Both the position numbers and the translations under genes were made by a program. A stretch of 64,000 nucleotides of DNA from the NCBI RefSeq assembly GCF_000149955.1, contig NC_030995.1, positions 1,736,001-1,800,000 of the forward strand, read 5' to 3'. This stretch comes from Fusarium oxysporum f. sp. lycopersici 4287 (Eukaryota > Ascomycota > Sordariomycetes > Hypocreales > Nectriaceae). Under the pieces are notes generated by a model. The model had not been told where the DNA came from. It made no database searches and saw only the letters and a program-made list of their open reading frames with translations. Below, in pieces: positions 44,924-56,960 of the stretch (positions are counted from its first letter, which is position 1; each line of letters opens with the position of its first letter).

Positions 44924-46263
44924 GATGATGGTTGTTTTTGAAGGTTGGTGTTGAAGATTGTTTGTTTGTTTTTGAGTTTGTGAGGTGAAGTTGAGATGTG
45001 GAGAGTTGATTGAGGAGAAGGAAAATAGCGGGTGGATAAGAGGGGAGGTTCTTTTAAATGACGGTAGAGGGCCAGGCTGATTCACTGACAGTGGGCAAGA
45101 AGGAGTCACGGCGGGTCAAAATCAGTGGTTGGCGCAGTTTCACACCAACCTGAGTTTCCCTTTGGCCGCCTGAAACGGCTCCTCAATGGCTCGATTTCTC
45201 AAGCTTAACCATTCCCATCAGCAGATCTTCCCAACTGAGTGTAACTACTTGGTGCACCTCGCTAGGAGGCGTCGAATGACGTGGGGAGTCAGGATCATGG
45301 TACTTGATGATTGGTGCAGTCTAGTGTTTCCTTTCCTACGTCGGAAGATCAATGGAATGGAATTCACCGAGTTCCGATGGAGAACTGCGTTTCCAGATCA
45401 TTAGCGATTCAGTACTATAGTCTAAGTTGTTCTTTGCTTGTAAAAACCACGTCTTGGGCTTGAAGAAACATGTGTAGATAAGTTCGGTTCATGAGTGCCT
45501 GGCCTCAGCCAAGTTTCCAAATCTCAACTCACATTAAGTACCTCCCAGGTTCTATTATAAACGTCAGTTCTTACATATATATTCAATTCCTTGACTATAC
45601 TCCAGCGGAACAGTCATTTCGCTCTTTTTCTTGCACCGTCTATCTGTGTCTTGGGCCTAGGCTGTCCCAGGTCAGCGGGGTATGGAGGGGTAAGTGTCTC
45701 AGGGTCCAAAAGTGACGTCTAATGTCTGATATTCGCCTCAGTTACACAAATCCAAGATATTGTATCATTATCCTGCGCATTCTTGCTCAAGATCTGATCC
45801 TTGTCAACGCAAGATCAACCATCATTTGAAGATATTGATACCTGCTCATCTCGATGCCACCAGGTGCGAAACAAGAAACGACAGCTCGTATTACGGCTGT
45901 AAGCATTTCTCACGTAACCGGCCAGCAATTGCAATATTAGCTCAATATCTCCTTGATCCTTGAACGTGCAGAAGTTACCCGGGCCTCATAGAGATGTACC
46001 ACGCATAGCCGGCGTTGAACAAGGCCAAGACAACTTGTTCGCGATATTTGTGTTTTCTAGCGCTCTAACGAAGTATTTCGTGAAAGCTGCTTGTCGGTGC
46101 AGACTCGCGGCTCAACCCTATTATCAGACATGTCGCTTTACAGTCTATAATATACAAAGAACAAAGAACTCACTCGCTGATAACTCGTGGACCAAAATAC
46201 CCCCGGTTGGCCGGTGAAAATGGCTTGCATCCCTATCCAACGCCATGCGCCTTGGTTATCCAA
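44924..46263. other. Metallothionein upstream region and spacer
   Basis: About 1.3 kb. The left 300 bases or so are the leader and promoter of the metallothionein (leader about 100 bases, pyrimidine/A-rich on the sense strand). TTTAAAAG on the minus strand at 45051-45058 is the best TATA-like element. I did not find a convincing copper-responsive site. The rest, up to the ceramidase stop codon, holds no gene. Confidence 0.4.
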
Positions 46264-47185
46264 TCATTCTTTCTTTTCCCGACTCACTTCCTCGCGAACC
46301 TCTCTCACCACATTCATGAATTGGCTCGCACCAAGAGCCGTCAAAATATGCCACCAGCCGTGGAACTCAAGAAGCCAAGCCCAGGGTAGTCCAATGCGCT
46401 GTCGAAAGTTCCTTAGCTCAGCGCAGAATTCAAGATCGAGGTTCCAAATGAAATAGCCAAACAGGCAGGTGAACGTTGCAGTCCATACTCGGATAGACCA
46501 ATCGCGTACATTCTCTTCGGGAAATGTTGGCTTGGCCCAGTGGAAAAGATAGCGAACACGCACGCCGATGACGATGAGCGAAACCCAGAAGCCGATGACC
46601 TGATAAATGATCTTGGCAGATCTAACGTAGAATACCGAGAAGGAAATGAAGAAGACTGCCAGGACGATCGAGATGTAGCGAATGTTCTGAGGAGACTGTC
46701 GTAAGATGACGAGGGAACGAAGCATCGACCAAGACAGCAATAGCATTGACAGTTCATCGACAAATTCCAACGTCTGGCGAAGAGTCGCATGGAAGAGAAA
46801 TGACCCAAAGCCAAGAATCAAGAGCGAAACAGACATAAAGTCCCATTTCGGATCAAACAATCCACGACTGCGACTACGCGAGCCATACATGGACCGAAGA
46901 GCCAAGTAAACTACAAGCCAGAAAGGTCAGCTGGAGCCAAGGTTTCGGGTCTTGCGGCGTCACACAAGAACTTACCGTACATAACGTTTGTCAATGCATT
47001 GATGAATTCGGCCAGGTAGAATGTCACAGCATAGTCTTCCTCACAAAAGCTGTGATCAAAGTTAGTGAACCATCAATACCATTGACAGCTAGGGTGACGT
47101 CGTACTTGGCCCTGCTGGTAGGGGGACTCCAAACTCCACTCAGCGAGTGAGGATCGCCGTCGAAACGAAGGTTATGATGTCCCAT
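46264..47185 (-). CDS. Alkaline ceramidase (dihydro/phytoceramidase)
   Basis: ER/Golgi integral membrane hydrolase of the YPC1/YDC1/ACER family, releasing sphingoid base and fatty acid from ceramides. Exons on the minus strand are 47106-47185, 46976-47049 and 46264-46910, giving 266 residues. The first intron uses a gtacga donor and a cacag acceptor with CACTAAC, restoring the conserved ANFCEEDYAVTFYLAEF that no single frame contains. Family metal-site residues are visible: Glu/Asp in FCEEDY, His in FLFHATL, Asp in VDELSM and the His pair in EFHGWWHIL. About seven hydrophobic helices are present. The C-terminus is charged (EEVSREKKE). With LCB2 it makes a second sphingolipid gene in the window, 43 kb apart, so no cluster is implied. 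Confidence 0.93.
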
Positions 47186-47888
47186 CTTGACTGTATCTCG
47201 TCGAAAATATTAAAGACTGTGGTTAGTTCTCCTCGTTGATTTCTTCTTCTTCTTTGCTTTGGTCGAGGCGTGAAGGAACGAAGATGCCAGTGGGCGTTGG
47301 CTCGGGGATAATCACGTGGCAGCATTCCCTGCTTTTTCTCATCGGTGACCCGCGGCTCATGATGAATCACTGACGAAAAAAAGGCCTGTATTTATTATTT
47401 CCTGGTTTTCTATGAAAGCGACCAATAACGACCGTTTCAACGAATCATGAACAGTCTATCGTGCTGCCATTTTTCGCACCGAACCCGCTTTCTCGTTAAG
47501 GGCTGAACAGGATGAGCAGACAGTGGGTGATAGAGGGGCGACTAGATTCAAGACAGCCTCGGTTACTCGCGTCCTCTCATGATCTCTCTCGTCCCATGTA
47601 ATTCCTCCCAAAAATTGTTGGCCATTAGGTGTTCTCGCTCAGGACCTTCTTTTTTCGCTTCGGGCATGTGCTCTTATGGATCGGCCACGTGGTGGTTGTT
47701 GAAGAACGACTGGTAACTGGTCAGACTTGTGATCTTCTGAAGAGTTTTTTTCTCAACTTACTATTGTCGCAGCTCTTGGGAACTCAAAATTCCTCCGGGT
47801 CTTGAAGCATCTTCGCTTCTCAGTGACCCTTCACGACTCCGGTGTCTGGGACATAGATGGGCCGCGGGAGCTGTCCAGCCAAGGCGTA
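47186..47888. other. Intergenic, ceramidase promoter
   Basis: 700 bases between the ceramidase start and the stop of the next minus-strand gene. Nothing specific seen. Confidence 0.4.
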
Positions 47889-48470
47889 CTACACCTCACG
47901 ATAGGCAAACTGCATAGACTCGACGATGAATAGAGTGGCATCAAATCTCTCTACTCCCTTGTCCTCCGTCTTTCGCTCCCTAGCCGCGTATTTTCGCGTT
48001 CGCAGGCAAACCGACATTGCCCAAAGGTCATCGCGCTTCGCCTTGGTAGCAATCAGAGGAGCCATCCAGTCGAGGTAAGCCTTGATACCAGAGCCGATGG
48101 TATCGGGGACGCGTATGATTCGTACGAGTCCGACAACGTGGTGATGAAGGCGTGGCGACTGCTTCACAGTGGCCTGGCTGTAGATCCAAGGCTGGTACAG
48201 TCCTGGCGGTCCTTTGTACATCTCAGGAGGGGTGAAGCGGAAGCTGTACCATGTCCCATCACCAAGCTCGCGGTGCCAGTAGACTCCCCATTCGAATTTC
48301 TCGGACCCTACAACATGTTGTGAGGTTCCCTCTAAGCCTCGAAGATGTACAACTTCGATATTGCTTGTGTCGACATCGTAAATATGAGCAATGGTATGAG
48401 GTGGCTCCTCGGGAACGGAGATCGTCATGTACAGCGTGAAGGGCTGTAGCTGTTGGGTTGGGTAACTCAT
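47889..48470 (-). CDS. Unknown fungal protein
   Basis: Intact single-exon frame of 193 residues. It has well-mixed composition with many aromatic residues (EKFEWGVYWHRELGDGTWYS; GPPGLYQPWIYSQATVK), no signal peptide and no membrane segment. It starts with MSYPTQQLQPFTLYMTISVP, looks like a compact soluble alpha/beta fold, and ends with ESMQFAYREV. I do not recognise the family. Coding potential is supported by the length, the aromatic-rich non-repetitive composition and the lack of a competing frame on the other strand. It is divergent from galactokinase, but nothing links it to galactose use. Confidence 0.72.
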   Translation of the reverse strand: MSYPTQQLQPFTLYMTISVPEEPPHTIAHIYDVDTSNIEVVHLRGLEGTSQHVVGSEKFEWGVYWHRELGDGTWYSFRFTPPEMYKGPPGLYQPWIYSQATVKQSPRLHHHVVGLVRIIRVPDTIGSGIKAYLDWMAPLIATKAKRDDLWAMSVCLRTRKYAARERKTEDKGVERFDATLFIVESMQFAYREV

Positions 48471-49034
48471 CTTGAGGCCTTCTCTCGCTTCACCTCTGAT
48501 GTAGGAACCGCCGACGATTTGCTAAAGTGAAGCTCCCGGGGATGCTCAGATGTGTTTACAGGGTAAGTAAACGAACTCAGCACGGAAAGCCTTGAATCCT
48601 GCTGAAGTTCACAGAGCACAAGCTCAGATTGTCTAGGCACTGGCAGTCAGCTGTCTGTGAATTTTTGCAAATAAATGCCCAAACAACAGGTCATGATCAT
48701 GGCCGTATTCGTCACGCGTCATTGTTTGCATTCGTCTGTAGCGCAAGTTCGTTGCTAGTGTGACTTGAAGAAATTGAGTTGATTGATACCCTGGACTTTG
48801 GCTGCTTCAAAAATCTACGGTATCGTGTGGTAATATTTCGGAGTTTTGTTCGTATCATGAGTTCTCGTGTCTCAAAAGGCCCCGGGCATCGGCATGATGC
48901 ACTCTCTAGCCCAAGCAACATCCATAAGATGAGCTATTATAACGGACCGACCATTTGACAACCGCACCTATCTCTGCGCAAAGAGAAACGCCAACCCCAC
49001 AGCAGAACCACTCCGTCTCGCAACTTAGCCGTTA

Positions 49035-49054
49035 CGGCGCTCGCTAAAGCGCCG
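49035..49054. repeat. Inverted repeat with an adjacent tRNA A-box-like sequence
   Basis: Perfect 7-base arms CGGCGCT (49035-49041) and AGCGCCG (49048-49054) around a 6-base loop. On the minus strand, TAGCGCAATTGA (RNA Pol III A-box-like) begins about 30 bases before it, but no B box follows. A decayed tRNA is a possible origin. Confidence 0.5.
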
Positions 49055-49089
49055 AGAACTTGACCACACGATCAATTGCGCTACACGTT

Positions 49090-49373
49090 CTGGGGAAGCT
49101 CTCATGCTGTACGCCGATAGGTGGGGATATATTCGGGGGTTGTTGAGGGGTCAAAGAGAAGATGTGAAAGTGTTTAATGAGAATTTTCAGCTCAGACTGT
49201 CCTTGAACACAAGTTTTTGACACATTTTAGGATCACGAAGCCCTTCATATATAAGGTACCCGACCTTTGCGACAACTTTAATAGCAAAACCACAGAAACT
49301 CAATTGCGACAATAGAAATCTACGTCATATCATCAACAGCTGGTCCACGATCCCCCGAGGGGCAATAGCGGGG
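49090..49373 (+). promoter_or_regulatory. Cluster of CreA-type sites upstream of GAL1
   Basis: CTGGGG at 49090-49095, GTGGGG at 49121-49126 and GCGGGG at 49368-49373 each match the fungal carbon-repressor core SYGGRG. Such short matches are frequent by chance. Their grouping before a galactose-utilisation gene, which is typically glucose-repressed, makes function plausible but unproven. Confidence 0.35.
49248..49255 (+). promoter_or_regulatory. TATA box of GAL1
   Basis: TATATAAG about 250 bases before the start codon; the strongest TATA element in this promoter. Confidence 0.5.
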
Positions 49374-49500
49374 CATTTAGCAACCTTGCAACGACAGCTT
49401 CTCACGCGATAAAGCTTGCGACGAATACAAAAACTCGTAATTGTCGCTTCTGAAGCAAGAAAGCCAATCGCAAACATATACTGTATCATACACTTTCATC

Positions 49501-51137
49501 ATGACCGGTACCGTGCCCGTTGCCAACGCCTTGAGCGACATCTATCCTCCTGCGGCGCTCGCTGAGCAGGGTCCACGATGGAATAACCTTCTCAGCAAGT
49601 TTGAGTCTACCTACGGACATGCTGCTTCTTTCGTCGCTCGCTCCCCTGGACGAGTTAACATTATTGGAGAGCACATTGACTACTCTCTCTACTCGGTGCT
49701 GCCCATGGCCATTACTGCCGACACCCTTCTCGCCGTTTCCGCTACACCCGCCGCCCAAGACGCCAAGTCCTTTCGCATCCGCATCGCCAACGTTGAGGAT
49801 GACAAGTTTGAGGCCGCTGACTTTGAGGTCCCCTTTGACGGGGATGTTTCAATCGACGCAACCAAGCTAGAATGGACCAACTACTTCAAGAGTGGTCTAA
49901 AGGGTGTGCTGGACCTGTTGAGGAAGAAGTATGGAAAGGATTTCAAACCATGCAGCATGAATTTGCTTATGGATGGCACTGTACCTGTTGGTGGAGGACT
50001 TAGCTCAAGTGCTGCTGTGGTCAGCACGAGCTCACTAGCTATCATGTTGGCCAATGGTGAGAAGACGGTGGACAAGACTGAGCTGACTGAGCTTGCCATC
50101 GTGAACGAGCGTGCGGTAGGAGTTAACTCGGGAGGGTATGTAACATTGACCTTTAACAACGATCATAATCTCACTAACAATGACCCAACAGTATGGATCA
50201 AGCTGCCTCTGTCTTCTCTGAGAAGGGTGCCGCTACCTTCGTTTCATTCAGTCCAAGCCTCAAGGCTAAGCCAGTTCACTTCCCTCCCACAAATCCCGAA
50301 ATCACATTCGTTATCGTGCAGTCCTTTGTCACATCAAACAAGCAGGTCACAGGCCCCATCCACTACAACCTTCGTGTAGTCGAGTGTAGCATTGCTGCAT
50401 CCTACCTCAACGCGGTTCTGAATCCACCCGGCACACAACTCCCCGAGGATGCAGGCCCCCTGGGCGTCAGTCTCGGAGGTTTCCATGAAACTTTCTTTTA
50501 CCACCAGAGCGGCTCAGATTACTCCGCTGCCAAGACCCTGACCAAGGAGGAGGAGCTAGAGAAGTTGATCGAGATCACTGAGAAGACCCTGACACAGGAG
50601 GAGGGATACACACGGGAGGAGGTAGCCAAGGCTCTGAACATCACGGTCGAGGATCTCGAGAAGCGTTTCATGTCCAAGCTTCCAGTACGTGCCGAGCGCT
50701 TCAAGCTCCGCCAGCGAGCTCTGCATGTGTTCAGGGAGGCACACCGAGTTCTTCGTTTCATGAAGCTGCTCGAGAACCCTGTCCACACAGGAGCTACCGA
50801 CACAACCAAGTTCAACAAAGAACTTGGTTCGCTGCTGAACGAAACCCAAGTATCATGCCGGGATTTTTACGAGTGCAGCTGTCCCGAGCTTGACGAGATC
50901 TGTGCTATTTCCCTTCGGGAAGGATCTTACGGAGCCCGTGTGACCGGTGCCGGTTGGGGAGGTTGCAGTGTGCACATGGTGCCGGCGGATAAAGTCGAGG
51001 CTGTGACACAGGCCCTTGAGCGGGAGTATTTTTCCAAGAAGAACTTGACGGAGGAACAGAAGAAGGGGGCCGTTGTGGTGAGCCGGCCGGCAACCGGAAG
51101 TGCCATCTACTATGTCAAGGACGGCGTGAAGCCTTAA
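49501..51137 (+). CDS. GAL1: Galactokinase
   Basis: Cytosolic GHMP kinase that phosphorylates alpha-D-galactose to galactose-1-phosphate, the first Leloir-pathway step. Exons 49501-50135 and 50192-51137 (intron gtatgt...caacag) give 526 residues. The galactokinase signature SPGRVNIIGEHIDYS is near residue 50. The ATP-binding glycine/serine motif PVGGGLSSSAAVV is near 165, and GGMDQAAS, spanning the intron join, supplies the catalytic Asp. The third GHMP motif, GARVTGAGWGGC, lies near 480. The start ATGACCGGT follows a long AT-rich leader. An upstream in-frame ATG is absent, although a non-Met extension remains open. No other Leloir gene lies in the window, so the pathway is not clustered here. 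Confidence 0.96.
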
Positions 51138-54100
51138 GGTGTAATCTTAAGACGGATAAATATGTATAAGCATATTAGCAGTAAATAGTGCATCGAGGAA
51201 CAAGAAGCATAAAGTGAACGGCAGCAAAGGTCCGGTTGATCATACACATGGTCAAGGGTTCAAGAGAATTTTACAAAATGTTGAAATTGAATGTCACTTG
51301 GGGGCCTTTTTGGGCACATATCCCACCTGAGGCCCGATAGCTTGGTCAGTCCTTGTACGAGCAGATCACCGATGTGACGCGTCGTTCTAGCCTGGGCAAT
51401 TATTATCCGTAAGTGGGAGTAATACCCTATTCGAGGAACTTATGTGAGGCTCCGAATATGCTGAACAAGCCGGCAAGGCAAGGGAGAGAGTGCGATGTCA
51501 CACTTTGAAATGCCGGACGCGATCACACGCAAATGCCGAGATGACAACGAAACCTTAAGAGGATGAAGCATATTGCGCTTCCGGAATGCACGGGTTTTGG
51601 TGACAAGAGGCATCGTTGGACGGAAGAGGACACGCCAAATTTCCGGTCAGGGGTGGTCTGTTTTTAGGCGTCTAGAAGATGAAGAGTGGCGGCGTGGTAG
51701 TGGCGATGAGGTTTAGGGACAGTATTTAGAGTTTCCTCTAATTATTGGAAGGGTGACAACTTGGACGTTGCAGAATGACATGGTTAGAGGTGCTTGGGAA
51801 AATCAAGATCGACAGGGTCGCTTCGAGTCTATGGTTCTGGATACGAGCGAGAACATTGATGCCATCGTGATCCTTGCTTCTTGGTACCCGATTCCCCGGG
51901 TCGATGCTTTTTTTTTTTTTTTTGGGAGCAACAAGATTAATTAATGCAGGCCTGGGGACTGTTGAAGCCCAGCGCAACGGTCACGGAAGCAGGCCGAAAG
52001 ATGTTAGAGAACAAACAAGGGTAGTGAGGATCTGGACCATCATATCTTCCGATGTGTCAGCACTTCAAGTCATACATTCCCAGTCTACCTTCTTTAATGG
52101 GGGTAATTAAGCCAAAAGAGTTGGATTCTGGGGGTGGAGAGCTGGAATAAATTGAGGCGGACGAATCAGAACCATGATCCTGGCTGGAGTAAGGGTAAAC
52201 GTGGGAGGATTGGAATTCGAGAGAAGAGGAGCCTGGGTCCTGGGCATTTTTGTCATTGTCTAATGAAGCCTCACGTCACCTTTTGGAGCTCATTTCAAGC
52301 TTTTAAGCTTTTGTGCGTGAGAATAATGCAAGGGCAATGGCATAATTGGCTGAGAAATGTGGTGTTTGTGGCGGCTTCTATTTGATATCATAAATGGCTT
52401 GGCTTATCTGAGGATTTGGAGTTGTCGTGATTAATGGCCCGGCGTGATGCTGACTGGCTGAACACCGAAACTATTATTGGTTACACGGCTTCAACTAGGG
52501 TGTTCATAATCGCCGTTCCTGGGCACCTTAAAGAACTTTGTGAGACGACGAATTCATTCTTACAGGGCAAGATGTCCTCATTTCTTACTGTGCTGCAACA
52601 CGATGTCTGAGATAAGATCTTAGGCCTCATGGCATTAATTGCAAATTAATGTTCTTATTTTATTGTAAGGATTGCACAACTTGACTTGTCCTTCAACCAC
52701 TAACACAACACAAACCCAAGCATTGGTCTATGCTTCCAACCAAGGCTGGGGCTACTGCAAGAATCTCACCATGTCTCCTCGTCTCCAGGCCAAGGACGAT
52801 CCCATCACGAGATACTTTCACCTAAGAGTGCAGTTGCCGTTGCATGCCCGGGGCGGCGCGGCGCGGATCCGGATCAGTTTCCACGGTTTCTCCATGTCGT
52901 TTTTGGTGGAGCATGAAATGTCGAGTTGCAACGTCGAGACGTAAATTGGCCAGTAAAGATGATCATTTCGGCAACGTTTATTATTGAGAGCCTGGGCAGG
53001 CGAGCGAGTGGGATAATTAGATATCTTTCTGGTGTTGTGTTGAGAGTTGAGGCTGGTGAAGGGAAGGGATGCTTGTCGTGATGTGATTGATGTCTAGCAG
53101 CGGTGAATATTCTTAGACCGAGTCTGAGTCGATATCACTCTGAACCATACTAGCCAGGTATCATCAGCTCATGCCGCATGACGATCTCGAGTCGGCGAGT
53201 TGTGCTGTAGATCATGTTCTGGACTGACTAGGCCAACGTTAGCTGTCATTGCCGCTGTCGTTCTCGTCATCTGTTAGGTAGTAATATGATGCCGCCGTTG
53301 AAACATCCCTGTGTCCCAGCAATGTATAAGGTTCTGATCATAGCAAGCGCACAGCCCATGTATACTCCACAGAGTTGCAACTCTCTGGTCTTTTGCCGGT
53401 ATATTGGTTCATCTATCCGAACAATCTTCCCTGGCCTCGTTCTGGATCTCCACGGTTATGAGTGCCGAGCGAGGCTAGTCCCTGAGTTTCAAGGGTTGTC
53501 CTTGATTGAAGCTATTCCGAGGATAGGTATTGTATTAGTCGTTTAGCATTGATCTACGGGTAGTTGCAGTACTCGGTCAATAATTTCCAGCGGCATGCGT
53601 GCACCCTAAACTTATGTCTTGTCAAGGCATGGCATGCTGGGCTACTTCTTGGGCTGGACTCTATTGGGTTGTCGTAATTCTCCAACATGAGGGCCAAGTC
53701 GGGTTTAGGGCCAGGCGGTGCCATCCATGCCATGCCTCTTGTTCATTACTTGGGTTCCCCTCCTTCGATCGTCACTGCGAGCGGATTTTTCCTCATCTTT
53801 ACAAGTATTTCATCTCTTCTTCTCCTTCTTCTCTAATCTCATCGTTGCCCTGTCCTTTTGGATACTCAAAGCGCTTCAGTATAATAATAACCACTTGTCA
53901 CCCCCTCTAGTTTCAGACCATCTCTTCTGGCCTTGGCTCCAACTGTCCCCGCTCATATCTTTCCTCTTACCCCAGAGCAACTGTATCGCATACCGCTATC
54001 TCACCCGCTATCAGTTGATCCCTGTTGTCCCCGGGAACGGCTTTTCATTTGCGAAGCAGCTTCAACAATCTGTCATTCTTTTTGGTTGCCTCATTCTCTT

Positions 54101-54361
54101 GTTGTCTCTAATTCCCACTATATACCCGCTGGCTCCGATTCCTTCTCGTCCCTTTTTATTTCTGACCTTTCACTGCACTCTGTTGCTGTCGTTATCGGCT
54201 TCCATCTTCACTGTGGGAGCCCTGACCCAACCCCATACCGGCCCAGATCCACTAACTTTGGGGGTTAAGTCGCTGGACTCCACTACCCATTCAATCGGAG
54301 CGAGTTCTTCTCTTCAGCCCTGATTTGACTTTGCTCTTCCTCTTCCATCATCACAATCATC
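51138..54361. other. Long intergenic region before the first zinc-finger gene
   Basis: About 3.2 kb without a supportable gene. It contains a T16 tract at 51908-51923. The last 600 bases (about 53.75-54.36 kb) are strongly pyrimidine-rich on the sense strand, producing a Leu/Ser/Phe-rich 201-codon frame that I treat as untranslated leader. A possible AT-rich spacer lies around 52.5-52.7 kb. Confidence 0.4.
51908..51923 (+). repeat. T homopolymer, 16 bases
   Basis: Uninterrupted T16 in non-coding sequence; likely polymorphic between strains. Confidence 0.9.
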
Positions 54362-56042
54362 ATGGCTCCGGACTCGTGGTCCGACGCCGATAGCGTGTCG
54401 CAGGCTTCGCAGCATTCTCAAATGTCTAATCAGGATAATTCTCTTGATCGGCAGCTGATCCGCCATTTGATGCAACGCTATGGTCGTGATGGTATTGCTC
54501 AATTGATAAACGAGGAGGCAAATTCATCTTCCATCTCCAGTGAGTAATTAATTTGACTTCCCACTGTCATCGCTAACATCGTGTCTTCCAGTCAACGATG
54601 GAGCATCTGTAGTTACTTCAAGTACCTTTTCTTCTGTAAAGTCTGAGGAAACCCCAAGCATCTTCGATAAAGCTAGCATACGAACTTTTTCATCCGACAA
54701 CTCATCGACTCGAGGCAGTATCATCTCCAACGTATCCGCCCGCACTGCCAAGCTTCTTGGTCGCAAACAGGCTGCTCGCCCTTCCATCACCCACGAGGAG
54801 GAAACGTCACCAGCATCCAATGAATCGTCAACACCAGCACCCAAGCAAAAGGGCTCTTTCACATGTGGCTTTTGCAGGGAAGAAGGCATTCAGAAGACAT
54901 GCACCCGTAAAAACGACTTGAAGAGGCACATCGAGGATTTCCACAACACCAATGCCCAATGGTTCTGTCGGCAAAAGGGTTGCGATATGGTTTTTGACTG
55001 GCAAACAGCATACAAAACCCATTTAAAACAAGCTCACGGTGGTTCGCGCATGGCTCTTGATGAAGCCAAGGTCAACCTATGTCCTCAAACTGTTTTTGCT
55101 TGTGGTTTTGAGAACTGCTCTCAAGTTTTTGAATCTCCTAACGATGACGAAGCCGATACGATCTTCAAGGAATTTGTGGCCCATGTGGTCAAGCATTTCG
55201 ACGAAGGCTCCAACAGCGGAGAGTGGACTTATTCTGCAAGGATGCGAAACCTCCTTCGACAATCTGGTCTGGTGCGTGCCTGGCAGGGCACTTCATGGGG
55301 TGAGGATGAACGAAGTCAGTTGCAGTGGCACCCTCAGTCCAGCGGCATTCTCAGGAAACGCCTTGAAACAAGACATCTCGGTGACCTGCAACTTCTTGTT
55401 CAGTATGCTATTGCCCTTGGCACAGAGCCTTCGTCGATCAAAGAGTATCGCGAAGATTTCATCAACCCTCTCAAGGATCAATGCCGCCAGGTCATCATGG
55501 GACACAAGTCTCGGGCACCTCCTCTGCCACCCTCGGGCCCGTCTCCAAGTACGGACCAGCACCAATTCCGCATCTCTCGAGGAACCACAAACCCCAACAT
55601 GGCATACATGGCTCAGCGTCGCGCCTATGCTCATAGACCCGGACCTCTTCGTTCTGGCCGATCCGCTCCGGCTCCGCGCCACACCATGCCCGTTAGTTCG
55701 GCAACCCCTGGAGCTATGCCGCACCATTTCCAGTACAATATGGCTTCAGCACCCATGTATGATCCCCGGCAACAGCAACAATTTGCAATGATGCAGCAAG
55801 CTAGTGGAGGCATCATTGCCGAGGACTTGCGGAGTTTCCAGTCTATTGCTGGCAATGTTCCAGAGCAGGACATTGACATGCCGGATACTGATATGATGGA
55901 CTCTACATTCATGTCAAGTCCAAGCTTTTCAGGTCCATATGGACCTCAAGGTATTACGACCGCTGCTGATGGAGCATGTATTACATCCACAGACCCCATG
56001 AACCCACACATACAGTTTGGGTTTGACTCAACATACACATAA
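54362..56042 (+). CDS. C2H2 zinc-finger protein, paralogue 1
   Basis: Exons 54362-54539 and 54592-56042 (gtgagt donor, CTAAC branch, tccag acceptor) give 542 residues. It is probably a nuclear regulator. A short N-terminal helix (RQLIRHLMQRYGRDGIAQLI) precedes a Ser/Thr-rich region. The zinc-finger core starts near residue 151: finger 1 CGFC...RKNDLKRHIEDFH, finger 2 FCRQKGC...AYKTHLKQAH, then a degenerate third (ACGFENC...HVVKHF). After the fingers come a charged conserved block (LRKRLETRHLGDLQ) and a Gln/Pro-rich tail, typical of activation regions. A paralogue with the same order lies 7 kb downstream on the same strand. I do not recognise a named regulator. Confidence 0.88.
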
Positions 56043-56759
56043 CAAAGCAGACGTGTGAAGCTCGCTTCATATTGATCTTGCAAACTGTCCCTATTCTTCT
56101 TCTTTGTCTATATATCTGTCGGTGAAACAGCAGACATGGCGTGTCCCCTAGCACCAGTTTTCTTATGGTTATTTATGGATGGGAGTAGTTTGGAAGTATT
56201 TCATGGTTATGCTATTGCTCAAAAGCCAGGATTGTGTTTGAGTGTGTTCAAGGTATGGGAGTTTGTTTGGTATGGTTGATAGGTTACACATCTTAGTGTA
56301 TTGGATTTGATACCCCCTGCTTGAATGAATAGCATTATTTCCCAGGATACAACTGTATATGTGATTACTACGACCCATAAGCTCTGTGCCATGTGTATCC
56401 TCGTGATGTTATGATACCGTTATAGTCAGGACCATACTAGTTCACTCAAGCATAGTATGCCAATGTCCGATCCGTGAGGTCCCCACTGCACGTTTCTCTA
56501 AGTCTAAGGCGGTGACATGTCCCTGTGGTGATCGAGGTAGCCAGTCAGCCTCGGAGCGACGGATATCTGCCCCAAGCTTCTGAGTTTAAGCAAGATGTCG
56601 ATCACGATATTACACTTCTGACAAAACAACTCTGAAACAAGGGACAACCTAGATCAAGGTAGAAACAAAATGCAATAGAGTTTACAAGGGGCGGCGTATT
56701 CCGAGGTTCACGTATCCCTCTATCGACTTGTCAACGGAAGTGATGGATGAGTATGTGCG

Positions 56760-56960
56760 TTACATGGTGTTGACGCTAAAGTCACAACCGCAACTGCCGT
56801 GAGTGACTGTGTCGTCAGTGACATTCCTTGTAGATACAAGTGCATAGAATGTCTTGTTTGGGCAATACGATCTGCCAAGAAAGTTTATGTTAAGGGCAAA
56901 TGCAACTGTACAGAGTTCTCCCTGACGGACGGCGTTATACAGGGTAGCAGCCGTTGACAT
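56760..56960 (-). CDS. Possible small gene or terminal exon, unknown
   Basis: A 66-codon frame starting MSTAATLYNAVRQGELCTVA and containing NKTFYALVSTRNVTDDTVTH and HGSCGCDFSVN reads more like protein than the surrounding sequence. It stays open upstream to a TAG at 56996-56998 that could be a splice acceptor (tcatag). No upstream exon, signal peptide or known domain was found. It could equally be a gene relic. Confidence 0.2.
   Translation of the reverse strand: MSTAATLYNAVRQGELCTVAFALNINFLGRSYCPNKTFYALVSTRNVTDDTVTHGSCGCDFSVNTM

Larger units (their letters stand above)
48471..49500. promoter_or_regulatory. Divergent promoter region upstream of GAL1
   Basis: About 1 kb. It contains a TATA box at 49248-49255, three sequences matching the CreA core, and an unusual 7-base-arm hairpin at 49035-49054. 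The leader before the GAL1 start is about 230 bases if the TATA is used. Confidence 0.5.

Noticed and set aside
53718..54323. 201-codon Leu/Ser/Phe-rich plus-strand frame upstream of the first zinc-finger gene
   Set aside because: The DNA is a C/T-rich leader. Such tracts lack stops and mimic membrane proteins. No homologous pattern and no start-codon support.
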